A stretch of DNA of 64,000 bases from NCBI GenBank assembly GCA_030998015.1, contig JARWMV010000238.1, positions 310,001-374,000 of the forward strand, read 5' to 3'. Below are positions 23,488 to 37,263 of this stretch, one piece after another. This DNA comes from Ceratorhiza oryzae-sativae (Eukaryota > Basidiomycota > Agaricomycetes > Cantharellales > Ceratobasidiaceae). The stretch's first letter is position 1. Every line of letters starts with the position of its first letter. The translations under genes were made by a program, and so were the position numbers. The notes under the pieces were generated by a model. The model saw only the letters and a list, made by a program, of their open reading frames with translations, was not told the DNA's origin and did not search any database.

Positions 23488-23855
23488 TTAAGATTCAGAC
23501 AAAACAGTATTGTGAGGGTCTCTGCTAGAAATGTCATCCGCGACGCCAGTCGCTTCTGGTGCTTCTGGTTCTTCGTCTGCGATTGCAGATGCAGCCATGA
23601 ATCTGTTCCGATCTCTTCAAGGGCATGTTCAATCCGAACAGTTTACTAAACTCACTGCGCGGTGTGCAAGGCTCCTAATTGTTTCATGTGTCCCATCTGA
23701 AAGCTCATCACTCTCATGTTGGTCTGTAGGAAAGTGAGCTCGTTGGATATGCTTTGCATTTTTCGCGCGAGCTGGAGATAGTGCTTTTCTTTCAAAGAAT
23801 GCATAGAGGTTGGTTCAAAAGGTTGGCACTGGTCGTTGTTGACGACCAAACTCAA
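23488..23855 (-). CDS. HSK3: DASH/Dam1 complex subunit Hsk3
   Basis: Smallest kinetochore DASH-ring subunit, which couples spindle microtubules to kinetochores. Exon 1 (23855-23656) carries the helical signature KEKHYLQLARKMQSISNEL followed by FLQTNMRVMSFQMGHMKQLG and ALH. Exon 2 (23614-23488) gives the conserved FMAAS and an acidic tail, ending TAA. The intron is 41 nt; total 108 aa. The start could be the second Met (MHSLKEKH, 17 residues later). The antisense frame at 23531-23737 overlaps exon 2 and looks Ser/Ala-rich by chance. Assignment rests on the pattern of the Hsk3 family (K-x-x-x-L-Q-L ... LG ... MAAS). Confidence 0.75.
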
Positions 23856-24022
23856 AGCGACGCGTCTCTTACATAATCGAACTTGTTTTCATGTTTAGAG
23901 AATGATGCACCCGAGAATTGTAAAATCTATCGAGATAAACGTTGAAATAAAACACATTATGAAACAACAGTTGGGTCGTACACAAAATCGTGAACAGAAG
24001 AAGAGTATATCACATTTTGGTC

Positions 24023-27000
24023 TCAAAAGCCGCCGTAGCCGGTCATTTGCTGTGGGTGAGCAAGTTAGGTTTTGGTTATTAGATCCTAAGTGGAGGACGT
24101 ACAGGTGGCATCCCTCCATTGACTCCATTGGGATACATTGGTGGTACAGCGCCCATCACCCCTGGACCCGCCGTGATCATGCGTTGGTTGCCAAATCCAC
24201 CTGGGTTGATGATGGGCTGGTCAGCCTCTGCCTGTTCGCGAGTCTTATCCTTCTTCGCATGCTCTTGCACCTGCTTCTCCAAGGAGGCGATCTGCGATCG
24301 ACCATATTGAGCACCTTCGATAGCGAATGTAATAGCTAATGCTTACCTTTTCGAGGGTCTGGCGTTGGATCTGGATCTGATATGGCACGTAGAAGTCATT
24401 GAGACCGTTGTGCCATGAAAGCTCCATAACCACGTCAGGACGCAGCAGATCGAAGGCAGCGTAGAGCATAGCAGCGAAGCACTCCTTGTTACCAATGTCA
24501 ACAAAGTAAGAGAGAAGCTCTTCAGCGACATCCGTGCTTCCGGACACAGAGGCGGTTTGAATGGCATCCTTGTACAACTTGTCTTGTTTGGACAGTGAGA
24601 TCGACTCCTCCCACCGGCTGTTTTTCTATATGGAGGGTTAGCGACAGCAGCCAATTCGATCATCCGTCATACCTTGTAAAGATGAGCCGCAAGCCTGCGG
24701 AACTCTAAAAGCTCATGTTGTTCGAGCTTTCGTGCGAGACCCATAGTGTTGAAGTTATCGAAGCTGTCGATCGAGTCGCGAAGAGTCTTGTAGTCCTCTT
24801 CATCGATCAAGAGCTCATTGTATGCATCATTGATGGTCTCAATGTTCAGCTGTAAATGTGACATTAGCTGATATACTCTATACAGCAAGTCGGCATCCAA
24901 CATACATGTTGAACGGAGATCAGGTACGGTTTGATGAGAGGCACATTGTCGTTGTCTTTTGCGCTGAACATGCGTACGACACGAGTGTGATCGATGCGCG
25001 GAGTCAGGACCGTCAGCAAGTCGTTCAACAGGTTAGGTTGCTCTTGTAGGTAGAATACGAGGGCCTTGTAGTAACTATATTATAATATTTAGACACAGTG
25101 CTGCAGCTAGAAAACTCGGATACTCACATCTCGACATTTGCAGCCTTGACGATAATTTCCTTGAATTGGTTGTGCTCCCAAGCGTCTGGAGAATGTTCCA
25201 TCATAGAAAGAGCTGCATTGTCCTGCACCGAAATCAGTGTCGGCGTGGAATCAATTTTGGAAGAAAGGCAGCCTACAAATTCATCATACTTGACATACAA
25301 GAAGACAAGCTCCGGCCAGAGATGTGCCTGCTCCGCAGCTTTAATAACCTATACATCGTGTTAGTATCTCGAATGAATAAATCCGGGTTGTTCATACCTT
25401 AGGGATGTTGATACGCGAAACGAATAGCTTGAGATGCTCCATGACTATGAGTAGGGGTAAGTTGGGCATTGCAGATCGCTAAAAACAAGAACTTACGCTT
25501 CTCAGGGCGGTAGCGGCTGTAGAGGATTGAGAGTTCCGTGAAGATACCCATCTAAGACAAGCGTATTTAAGTCCCTTTCAAATCACCCAAACCAAGCAAT
25601 TTACTTACGTGCGCACGCTCAAGACTCAAACCAGCCTCAAGGAGTTGAAGAACCTCGTCAAAGTGACCACGCTTCTCGTATCGTTTGATGATTCCTTGCA
25701 GCTCTTCTGCATGTACGATGATGTTAAGGCCGCAAATCTGAGCAAGACGGAACTCGGCCTTCTCAATGCACGCCTCATGAACCTGCTTCCAGACCCTGCG
25801 ACAACATATATCAGAGCAGCCCACCTCCGAAAGTAGAGTTCGACGTACTGCGTGTTGCCAGCTTTGCGAGCACTCTCGACTGCAGCCTGGTTCTCGCCAA
25901 GGTAAATGAGGGTTGTCGCGAGGCGAGCCCAGTTGGAGATACTCGTGAACAGAAGCTTGGCGGCCTGGTAAAGCTCATCGTTGAAGCACTTTTCACCAAC
26001 ATCAAGGATATCGGCGACATTGGTCATGGACAGGAAGTCCTCCATATCGTGAAGACGGTCGGTCTTGGCATACGCATAGGCAAGCTCAGTATCAATCCTG
26101 GGCTCGCGGAGTGACTTGCGGGCCATTTGGAGATAACGGACGAGATCCTCATGTTTGTCGGCCCTATTGGCATACTCGATAACCTCGAGGAAGTTTGACG
26201 GATCCTCGGCCTTTATGTACGAGTCTGGTCCACACATCTCAGTTCCTATTCAAGCACATTCGGAAACGGCTTACCGATTGCATCTCGAATCCGCAGGCCA
26301 TCCAGTTGCGCCTTGGCGAGTCTGCTCCAGACCTCAGGCTTGTTGACCTTGTTGGCAAAGTCAAGGCCGCGCTCGATGCTCGCAATATCCCCAACGAGGA
26401 CGTCGATAGCGAGCGCGTGTTGGTCATACTTCTTGTAGATCGTAAGAGCCTCCTCGTACAGGCCGTGGTCAACTGCGATTTTGGCAATCTCGCCCGAGTC
26501 GTAATTGGACAGCTTGTTAATGTACCCAACAACTTTGCCCTTGTCCGCACGGATGGCAGTGAGAAGCAGCAGGTTTTGCAGGTTCTTGTTATCACTAAAC
26601 GGAGATGGTTCAATGATGATCTTCTCGAGCATTTCAATGAGCTCGAGTGGGAGATCGTTGGCCATAAATGCCTTGACGGTGACAGAGACATCATCTGGAT
26701 CTGTAGACTCCGGAACGGCGGTCGCGGTGACCTATGAGCGAGCGTGAGTAAAGTGATCGTACCCGGGGTGCACTACGTACTTGGTCGACGAGCTGTCTAC
26801 GGTGCAGGTTATCAGACTGCAAGACTTGCGCCCAGAGCTCCAATCGGCGACGCTTGACGAGGTACCGAGCTTGGTGCTTGAACATCGCATTGTCGTTGGT
26901 AATAGCAATCAGCTCGTCGTCACAGAAGCCTTTGGCATACGCAATATATGCGAGGTACGGATCGCGCTTCTCACAGTATTTCCCGACAACGAGGGGCTCG

Positions 27001-30000
27001 TACAACTATCCCAAAAAGCAATCCATCAGCTGCGAGCTCGATATTACCCAATATTACCCACATTGTTCTCCTTGAGAAACGCCTCGGGATTGTTGTTGCT
27101 GTCAATGTAAATCTTCGCCAGAGCATTGTACACAGCCGGATCCTGGCTCCCAGCCGCGATCCTAGCCTCCAGCCATGGCAAAATCAGCTTGAGCCGGTTG
27201 CGCTTCTCGACCTCATCGACCAGCTCATCGATCGGGAAGTTTCCGGTAACGGAACCCAGTAGCCTCTTGATCGTCGCCTCATCGCAATCAACATCGAGCA
27301 AACCGCCGATAACCTGGGGTGTGCGAGCCGAGTTGACGCGTTGCACGTAAACCTCGATCGAACTGGTGAGATTGTTCTGGTAAAGGTAAAGAACCAAGTC
27401 GTGCACAAAGTCGAATCGATCGCAAACGATGATGAGGGGCAGCTGGTCTTGAAGCTTGGCCTCCTTGAGGAAGTTCTTGACCTTTTCAGGATTGTAAAAG
27501 TTGCTCTCACGACAGATGCGCTCGACCTCTCGGATTTGACCGGTACGTGTTGCAGCTTGGATGTACTTGAAATGAACCTCGGGATCTTCGCTCAGGTTCA
27601 CAACAGAGCCGAGGTAGTAGTACAAACCCTCGAAGCTCTTGAAGGATTCGAACATCTCCACAAGCTTGACCGGGCCGAGAATGTCCGAGTACTTGGTCGC
27701 AATTTGGACAACAACCTGGAGGTTTTGACGGATATTGACGCGGAGCATTTCGTTCAAGGAAGCAAGGGTCTGCTCGGTCGTAAGCCTGCTGAAAAAGTTG
27801 ACAAGCCACTGCACCAGAGTCAGTAAAATGTGCTATCCACTCTTATCAGACTCACCTCGGGATTGAGAACATTAGTATGAACGACGACGCGCTTGATGTC
27901 TGCGAGATCCTCGTAGTGCTCAAGAGCCTACAACCATGAGAGCTTCAGTTTGGCTCAAGCATCGATACAGAGTAGACTTACCCGCTGCAACAACCCAGCA
28001 CGCTCGCAGAGGTTTGCGATCCTCGGACGATCGTAATGGGTGAACATTTCATTTCCAAGAATCGCATCAGCGACCTGAGGAGCATGCAGCAGGTTCATCT
28101 CCAACAGACGCGTCTGGAGATGACCTTGCTCGGGCTTGTTGTCTTTGAGCGCGTCGAGCAAGAACGACGTCGCGGGCTGAATCATGTTTTGGGCCATGAA
28201 TACATCGACAACCTACATTACTCGTTGTTAGTATTGGCAAAAGTGGAATGACCAGTTCGACATACTCTCTCAATGTCTACGAGCGGGCCAGACTCATCGT
28301 TGACCAGCTGCGAGGCAAACTCGGCGCCCTTTTCTGGGTTCACACGCATGACATGCTGGAGGAGTTGACCATAATCCGGAGTATATCCGACTTTTTTCGA
28401 GTAAAGCAGAATCTTGTCGAATTGGCCGGTTTCAGCGAAGCAAGCGATTACCTTGTTAGGGACATTCGCACGGAGGTAGACGCTGAGAGCCAATGTAAGG
28501 TCGTGTGTGCGAACAATGTCACCTAGCTCCTCGCTGCAGTCGAGCTTTTGGAGTGCTCTCAGTATATACAGCCATGTAAATGCTGGTGAGGCCACTCACT
28601 TTGTTTTCCTTGAGCCACTTTTCCAAGAGTTGCTTGCGGCCCTGGGCTAGCACAGGGCGAGCGAGCTCAAGCGACTCGTGCTTGTTCAGCTCGCCTTTTT
28701 CCAACAAAATACCAAAGTATTGGAGGATAGGAGAGAGAGTACCGGGCTGTACAGGGACCTGTTTGAACTGCTCAATCGTCTGAGGCGTTCTCAAGATACC
28801 CTAAAAAAATTATCGCATAAGCGAATTTCACAAACGGCGATCGCAAAACATACCCTAGGCGAATTAGCAGCAATCTTGGCAGCTTCGGCATACTGGCCAG
28901 ACGCAAACAGTTGCTGGTATTGACGAACATACAAGTCGTCTGCGCCAGGCAAGTTTGCCCGACTCGCGAGCTTGAACGCGAGCTCGGTATTATTCAATGT
29001 GCCAAGAATGTACGGAATAATCGTATTGTCATCCACGCTCACGCTGAGCACTTGTCCGCGCCTGTTCACGCCAATGATACCGTGGGATGCTTCGTGTTCG
29101 GCCGTAACGAAAATCGTGTCGCCACTGATTCGGTTCATGTAGACGCATGCGCCCGACTCGAGATCGTACAAATGAATGAACCCAAGTTTAGTGACGAGGT
29201 AAATAATCCCATGCTGCCTCGAGACCTGCACCGCGACTGGGAAATCGGCCGCTGCCTCGGGCGGGAAAAACACGTCAACTGCCTTTTTCTGGAAGGGCGT
29301 ATTGGGTGCTTGGTGGTCGATTTCGACAATATGCAGCTGAATCGCAAGCGCGTAATAGTCAGCATATCCATCCGCAGTATGCACCGGATAAGCCGCGGTT
29401 TACCTTAGCCCCAGTTCCCGTTCTCACAGCAAACGTGAACAGCTTGGTGATATTGGCCTGTCCGTCCATCTTGAGCTCTGCAAATGCAGCCGCGTGCCCT
29501 TCAATCGGCTGGCTGACGTTGCGTTCGCGGCTAAACAGTTGCATGGCGCCCTTGACTTTGAACCCGCCAGGAGCAGTGTTACCCATAATACCAACCAGCA
29601 CAAGCCATTTTCCGTCGCCCGACGCGCGATAATTGATGATCTGCGCACCAGTCAGACTGGCATGCCGGTCAAACACTTTTTGGGGTGGACTCGTAGCGTC
29701 CTTGATCGTCCAGTGGAAGACGGCAGTTTCAGAAACGAGACCGAGCGTGCTGTCGTCGATCCACTTCCAAAAGATGATATCCTCGTTGACAAGGTGCGAT
29801 TTGACCTTTTGTTTCGTTTCAATGTTGAATACTTGAAGCTGACGTTGTGCTGGAAACGTAAAAGGTTCACATTAGACAAGCTCGAAAGATTAGATGGGAC
29901 ACGTTACCTCGAAGCGCGATGATCTTTTCTTTGGGGTGCATAATGGCATTATCGGCCGTGATAGGTCGCCGTATAATATTATTCGCGTCGGCAAGATCGA

Positions 30001-30216
30001 TGATCACAACCTGATTCTGTTCTCCGACTTTCTCTCGCACGCAGATGAACCGGTCCGACTCGAGAGTCAAAGTCTAGTCGATTCCAGTCCTCAGCAACCC
30101 ACAACGGAAAAGAAAACCCGAGGCGTGTGACATACGTTGAATGAGATGGAGGCAGGCTGTATGCCTACTGAAGACAGCTGCAGGTGTTCGCAGAACGCGA
30201 TTGGTCGGTCCGCCAT
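24023..30216 (-). CDS. CHC1: Clathrin heavy chain
   Basis: Forms the triskelion legs of clathrin coats in endocytosis and TGN sorting. The start [20 protein letters not shown] is the conserved N-terminus. The beta-propeller covers roughly residues 1-360 (for example [18 protein letters not shown] comes just after it). The alpha-zigzag leg repeats follow to the proximal hub. The C-terminus contains the trimerisation region and a Gly/Pro/Met-rich tail that ends MTGYGGF before TGA at 24023. More than a dozen introns, all rejoining in frame; about 1,680 aa by length of family. Nested plus-strand frames (26195-26737, 27341-27826) are antisense shadows. Confidence 0.96.
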
Positions 30217-30414
30217 CGTGATGGGATGGGAGAGGCGTCAGAGGTGGTGGTGAGAATACGCGTCGAGTGCTACCCTGATGTGTATTTGTATTTGGAGGCA
30301 GTGAAGCGCCGGCTCCTGTTCTTCAGACGGGTGGTTATTATTATCTAGGGATTACAGAAAGATACATGGAGAGCGGATGAATAAGTCTACGGTGCAATGG
30401 ATGGTCTAGGGATG

Positions 30415-31423
30415 TTATGACGATTGTGGCGCTCCCGTGCTGTTGCTCCCTGAGCTCTCCCGGAAGGCCGCCCAGGCTGCTGAAGTCGCGAGACTAATAC
30501 GGGCCTTGAGGCTGTCAAAGTTGTCTAAAGCGGGCCTGACGTCAAGGTGGAAAACGGGTTGGCCTAGAGGGGGGATTAGCACTAGATTCGAGTTGAAACA
30601 AGTGAGCTTGCCTAGTTCATCCGTTCCAGCGCTATAGTAGTCGATGATATAGCGAACCTCTTCCTGGGTTTTAGGCCTTCGCACAACCCAGTCGTGCCGA
30701 TCAAACGGTGGCTCAGTACTAGGGCGATATGATCAGCGTACGGCTCGGCGAGCAATGGGAAGGTACTCACCCAAATCGTGAAGGTAGCAGCCAGCCGGCA
30801 AACTGCAAGATGTGTGCTTTGGGAGACATTTGACCTGGCCGTCCCTGGAATCGGGCGAGCTCCAGATCAACCGCTTCCTCAGGTCTACAACGGCTAATCA
30901 GCATCAAACTCGAAACGGCAACAGCATATAATTACCCTCCCTCGCGCCGAGCCTCCCACTTCAGAACTTCCAGCCACGCCTCCTCATTCAAAAAGTTGTG
31001 GATGTGCACCATCGTTTCAACGTGCTCCTCGGGGGTTTCCCATCCCTTCCTCACAAGCGCGTTATAAAATTGCTGTGGGGAAGGATATTCCCATTTGCTA
31101 GGCGTCTCGTCTGTCTTGGAGGCTCCTGCTGTCGGACCCGACGGTCCGTACGTCGAGCCGGCTGCCCTTGGGATAGATGAGATTGTTCGCTCGATGGGCA
31201 GGTCGAGTACTTGTCCGGGGGCACGGTTGAGTCCGAGCATAGGCATGTTGTTGTGTGGGTTTATGGCATCGCTGGCGTGAGGCACCGGGCACTGAGCGAG
31301 TGGCGGCTGAGGGGCAGACGCGTGCATCGGACATCCGGCAGGCGGCGACACAGCTCCATTGGCATGCGGGTTGGCCGCGGCGTTCTGCACGGTGGCTCCA
31401 GCAGCAGAGGCAGATTGACCCAT
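30415..31423 (-). CDS. CYC3: Holocytochrome c-type synthase (cytochrome c heme lyase)
   Basis: Attaches heme to apocytochrome c or c1 in the mitochondrial intermembrane space. The start [19 protein letters not shown] leads to two Cys-Pro heme-regulatory motifs (GCPMHAS and QCPVPHA). The catalytic domain includes [36 protein letters not shown], the heme-ligand His segment [11 protein letters not shown] and the C-terminal [20 protein letters not shown]. Four exons. The first Met upstream (31480) would give an odd extension, so 31423 was preferred. Its 271-bp upstream gap is shared with the PQ-loop gene and holds a CACGTG box. Confidence 0.93.
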
Positions 31424-31477
31424 GGCGAGGTGGAGGATGGCAGGATCACAAAAAATCCGGAGATCGTGGGATGCGGT

Positions 31478-31483
31478 CACGTG
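31478..31483. promoter_or_regulatory. CACGTG box in heme lyase/PQ-loop divergent promoter
   Basis: GGTCACGTG 55 bp upstream of the heme lyase ATG. Confidence 0.4.
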
Positions 31484-31694
31484 TTATTCTCCCATCCGCC
31501 ACGCCTCGTCCTCACCACCACACTGCACTCGGTCGCCGGCCAGTCAAGTCGTTACCCCTATTACGCGAATTTATAGGTGGATTTATCAAATATAAAACAT
31601 ATATCCCAAAATATAAAGTTGTAATCTGACCTTGGTGAGTTGACCATGCTGCAACAGCGACGGGTGTGGTGACTCCCTCGCGTTAGCACCCAGA

Positions 31695-32835
31695 ATGTCC
31701 TGGGTATCAACATTATCAAGCGTGGGTATGGCTATTGGGCCTCCCCTTGTATACGCCGACCAAGGTCCGTTCAGGTTCGCCCTGCATGCTGATATTCAAG
31801 CTCACGAGACCCCAGCCGTTTCAATCGTTAGAAACAAGTACGTTCGTTAACGCTCGACTGAAACGCAACTCTAACGTGCGTCTTAACCCAGAGACTCTTC
31901 GGGTTTCTCGAGAGATGGTATCCCACTCCCTACTTTGTCAAAATTCATATTTTAACGCTCTCATTCATCCAGTATGCGCCATCCTCCTTATTGCAAACAT
32001 AGCAAGATGCTTCTTCTGGCTAGGGAACCATTTTGAATTTCGTCAGTCCCCAGCCTTCATGCATAGCATTTTATCTTACCCTTTTCATAGCCCTCCTGCT
32101 CCAATCACTCCTAATGATCCTCGCCCAACTTGCTCTCCTCTACATCTGCATTCTCTATAGACCAGAAGTCTCTCCCGAATCAATGGGAATTAGCACGCGT
32201 CCATGGGGATTCTGGCAATGGCCAAGCTACGGAACGCATATCGAGTTTCTGGCCGGGATGATGTAGGTCTAAATATACACGGCATCGTGTGACTGAGCCT
32301 GAAAGTAGACGTCATGCAGAGTAGTCCTCACGATTGCCGAATTGATTTTTGGGCGGATGGAGTGGTTTGTGGATGCACTCGGATTCTTCGCACTGGGCCT
32401 TGAGAGTACACTGCCGTTGCCTCAGCTGTATAGGTGAGTAGCAGAGTAGTATCCTCGGAACGACCTATCAATGCTCTCCACCAGTAACTACCGTCAGAAA
32501 TCACTGCACGGCTTCCGCATGTCCACCCTGCTCGGCTGGGTAGGGGGTGACTCGTACAAGTAAGCCGATTCTTGCCTAGGCGACTCCCCGTATTAACTTT
32601 ACCCAGAACCGTGTACTTTTTCCTCCAAAATTCCCCGCTGCAGTTCAAAGTCTGTGCAATTTTTCAGCTTTCTGTAGATTTTGGTGCGGCGTCTCAGTTT
32701 CAGGTCCCACTGAAGCCATTACTCACTGTTTTACTAGTGATTGTTGCCCAACGAATCGTATATGGGAACAAGCCGCCCATCGTACATCCGGATGTCGATG
32801 ACTTGGAAGAGGCTCTCCGGCTGACTGACGAGTAG
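31695..32835 (+). CDS. ANY1: PQ-loop repeat membrane protein, SLC66A2/PQLC1 (yeast Any1) family
   Basis: Polytopic endomembrane protein linked in yeast to phospholipid asymmetry. Exons include very short ones: 31695-31764, 31816-31837 (22 nt) and 31892-31917 (26 nt), then larger ones to 32835. The joined protein reads MSWVSTLSSVGMAIGPPLVY, then SIVRNKDSSGFSRDVCAIL, LIANIARCFFWLGNHFEF, the conserved FWQWPSYGTHIEF, LPLPQLYSNYRQKSLHGF and SYKTVYFFLQNSPLQFK. Order and spacing match the human family member closely. The second repeat has a canonical PQ, but in the first the PQ position reads DQ. The short exons make this gene easy to miss or truncate. Confidence 0.85.
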
Positions 32836-33008
32836 CCCAAATAGATACATGTGGATAGAGCGCTCAAGCTTGTTATTGATACATAACAGCCTCGCATTTT
32901 GCATAATTCACTGAGATCTTGACTCCCATTCCAGCACCTCTGCCCCTATCATCGATTTTAAACTATTTCGCACGTATAGAGGTGACATGATAGTTCTACA
33001 TTCAAAAA
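32836..33008. other. Intergenic: PQ-loop gene 3' end
   Basis: AT-rich, no gene seen. Confidence 0.4.
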
Positions 33009-33351
33009 ATGTTAATAACCACCATGACTAAAGACAAAAGCGAACAACCCGAAGCGACATTTGAGCTGCAGAACTCGGGCAGCGTTTTCGTAAGCACCGG
33101 ATTCTTGAAAGGTCGGTCACTCGCTACCTTGGCTATATCGCCCTATTTTCTGGCTCCCATTTTTCAAATTTGTGTCTCTCATCCATCTTGGTGTCTTTGC
33201 TACATCCGTGCGAACGATTAATATACAGTATATTTGTGTAAGAATTTCACCTTAAATTAAATGCTAGAAAAATACAGGCCGCGCTAAGAAGATGCCAAAC
33301 TCAGGATGGTCTAAACTCGTAAAAGCGGCTCCAAGGTACGGAGGTGAATAA
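33009..33351 (+). CDS. Possible two-exon micro-gene, about 58 aa
   Basis: Exon 1 (33009-33111) reads MLITTMTKDKSEQPEATFEL and continues to SVFVSTGFLK. Exon 2 (33278-33351) reads GRAKKMPNSGWSKLVKAAP and ends RYGGE before TAA. The donor is GTCGGT, the same form used in the Nudix gene, and the acceptor TACAG; 177 nt in total keep the frame. The start could be the second Met (33024). The intron is long (166 nt) for this genome and may hide another exon. No family recognised; it could be a chance frame. Confidence 0.33.
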
Positions 33352-33403
33352 AAAGTCATCGAACCACACTTCACACTCTGATCACATCAACAAACCCCGC
33401 CAT

Positions 33404-33409
33404 CACGTG
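33404..33409. promoter_or_regulatory. CACGTG box upstream of MED4
   Basis: ATCACGTGG 35 bp before the MED4 ATG. Confidence 0.4.
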
Positions 33410-33443
33410 GCTAAAAGGGTTTTATATTCCCGCCACCATCATC

Positions 33444-34268
33444 ATGTCTCTCCCGCCTAGCCATCCAGAAACCACACAAGATATAATCCACGAGCCGCTC
33501 GACAAATTCGAGTCTCTTACTCACTCCCTATTCGTCTCCCTATCCCAAACCGGTCTCCGTGGTCCACCTCCGCCAAACATGGATGACTTTCTTGCGACAG
33601 ACGCGGTACTAGCACAAGCGCTTGCTACTGCTCGAGAACACCAAAAGAACCAAAAGTTAATTGAATCCTTAAGCGAAGAGATCCTTGGTCTGGATGCAAA
33701 GTTGAGGGAAGTATGGACGTCACTGGATGAAGCACATAAAGAGTTGGGTGTGATTGTGGAAGAAGGGGAAGTGAGGTTGAAGGAAATCGAATCGGCTTCA
33801 AAGGGTAAGTCTGAGCCCCCTTCTTGCTTCTAGTTTAAATTAACATATCAGTACGTGTCGCTCAGCCGCCGTCCCATATCGACAGCTGCTCGACTATGCC
33901 TCGATTCTGAGTGGCTTCACATCTGCGCCTCCAACATCAAAAGGTCCGATCGGTGCAGACCAGCCAGCACCCACATGGATCAAGCCACCATTTCCAAACG
34001 AAGAAAAGATGCGCGCTGGTCGATTGGCAGAGCGTCCTGCTCTGGAACGCGTCAACGTCAAAGAACCAGGTACGAGCCCCTTTTTTCATTCGACGATGTC
34101 CAAGTACTTATAGACGTCGTAGAAAATTTGCGTTCGCCCTCTGTTGATCCAGTTTCTGGTGCAGTCGAACCAGGGTTCAATCCGTACAGAGCAGACTACC
34201 AACGACAGCAAGCGCAACTACAACAAGAATTGGACTTTCTCGACCTGGACCTCAACCCAGATCTTTAG
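33444..34268 (+). CDS. MED4: Mediator complex subunit 4
   Basis: Middle-module Mediator subunit bridging activators and RNA polymerase II. Exon 1 (33444-33806) encodes a long helix (LESLSEEILGLDAKLREVW-type heptads at residues 70-115). Exon 2 carries the family core PYRQLLDYASILSGFTSAPP, then PPFPNEEKMRAGRL, the conserved Med4 block. Exon 3 (from 34126) ends in an acidic, Gln-rich tail DFLDLDLNPDL. Three exons and about 235 aa, shorter than animal Med4 but usual for fungi. Its stop lies only 14 bp from the stop of the convergent OHCU decarboxylase gene. Confidence 0.85.
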
Positions 34269-34282
34269 CTGTGTCCCTCCCT

Positions 34283-34876
34283 CTACTCCACGCCTATTTT
34301 CTCCAGACGACTTTTTGCGATCCTCCCAACGTCCACCACAGCCCGATTCAACTCGCGCTTCCACTCTTCCCCTCCAACCTCTACGGACCGGATCGACTCG
34401 ACGGGCGGTTCTGTTTCCTTTCCTTCCTCGGCTGAGCCGATGCCCAAAACGCCTTCCATCTCGGGCACGATTTCCGCCCTTGAACGTCCAGCTACAAATG
34501 TGATATACACTAGCCCAGGATATTTTTTCTCATACAGCGCATTTAAATGACCCAGTCGTTTGAGGACGGCTGGGGGCGTAGCCTTGGACGCCTGCTCGGC
34601 GGCACTTAGCGCAGATAGGTTGCTGACTTCTCCTATGCGCGGATGGCCTCCGATAAAATCAGCTTGGTCTGCAAGAGGGAGCTGGGAGATTTGGGCGGTC
34701 GATGCGTCAATAAGTTCTCCGTATGATTTGTACGATGTTAGATTCGATACGAGAGCTAGAACGACCTGGTTGTAGAGAATCTCCGAAGGTTCAAAGAGCG
34801 TGGCGAGACTCTGAGCTAGTGGAGAATCGCGAGATTCTTCCGATTTAAGTGTTTCGGAGAGAGGTGGAAGAGACAT
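34283..34876 (-). CDS. OHCU decarboxylase (2-oxo-4-hydroxy-4-carboxy-5-ureidoimidazoline decarboxylase)
   Basis: Third step of urate degradation, giving S-allantoin. Single exon of 197 aa, unusual in this intron-rich region. The family signature is GGHPRIGEVSNLSALSAAEQ, followed by LGHLNALYEKKYPGLVYITF and VAGRSRAEIV. The His in GGHPRIG is the conserved proton-transfer residue. Peroxisomal versions end in a targeting tripeptide; here the end is KIGVE, so cytosolic location is more likely. The CACGTG box at 34989 is its nearest upstream promoter element. Confidence 0.92.
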   Translation of the reverse strand: MSLPPLSETLKSEESRDSPLAQSLATLFEPSEILYNQVVLALVSNLTSYKSYGELIDASTAQISQLPLADQADFIGGHPRIGEVSNLSALSAAEQASKATPPAVLKRLGHLNALYEKKYPGLVYITFVAGRSRAEIVPEMEGVLGIGSAEEGKETEPPVESIRSVEVGGEEWKRELNRAVVDVGRIAKSRLEKIGVE

Positions 34877-34988
34877 GTCGTTGTAGCGTGGCTGTGGAGG
34901 TTTGTATTATTTACATCAACTAGTTATGTTCTTGGCTACTGTTTCGACTCACTTGGGATCGTCGCTAATCGGACGAATTGCCAAGGAT

Positions 34989-34994
34989 CACGTG
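34989..34994. promoter_or_regulatory. CACGTG box upstream of OHCU decarboxylase
   Basis: ATCACGTGT 113 bp upstream of the minus-strand ATG. Confidence 0.35.
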
Positions 34995-35098
34995 TAGGGA
35001 CTGATCATCATATCGCAGCGATAGAGTGTTACAATTAAAGGTTCAATTTTTATTATTGACTACATGTTAAATGAATTTACTGATCGACGGTCACCCCT

Positions 35099-37081
<1,983 letters not shown>

Positions 37082-37215
37082 GGCTGGTCGGTGGATGTAT
37101 GCGAGGTGTGTGTATGTGTCGCCCGGCGTGGATGGCGCGTATTTGAGCGGTGATCACCGTCGCTAGCGGCGTGGGAGTCCTGGCCCAACTCGTGAGAGCC
37201 GAGATCCCAGCGCAT

Positions 37216-37221
37216 CACGTG
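37216..37221. promoter_or_regulatory. CACGTG box in PGI/TMEM170 divergent promoter
   Basis: GCATCACGTGC 43 bp upstream of the TMEM170-like ATG and 135 bp upstream of the PGI ATG. Confidence 0.4.
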
Positions 37222-37263
37222 CTCTTTACGCAGCCTGCTCTGCTCCACACCGGCCGCAATGTC

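Noticed and set aside
23531..23737. Plus-strand frame starting MSSATPVASG
   Set aside because: Antisense to the HSK3 exons, which carry the family signature.
26195..27826. Two plus-strand frames of 161-180 codons
   Set aside because: Antisense shadows of clathrin heavy chain, rich in Val/Leu/Asp as expected from reversed helical repeats.
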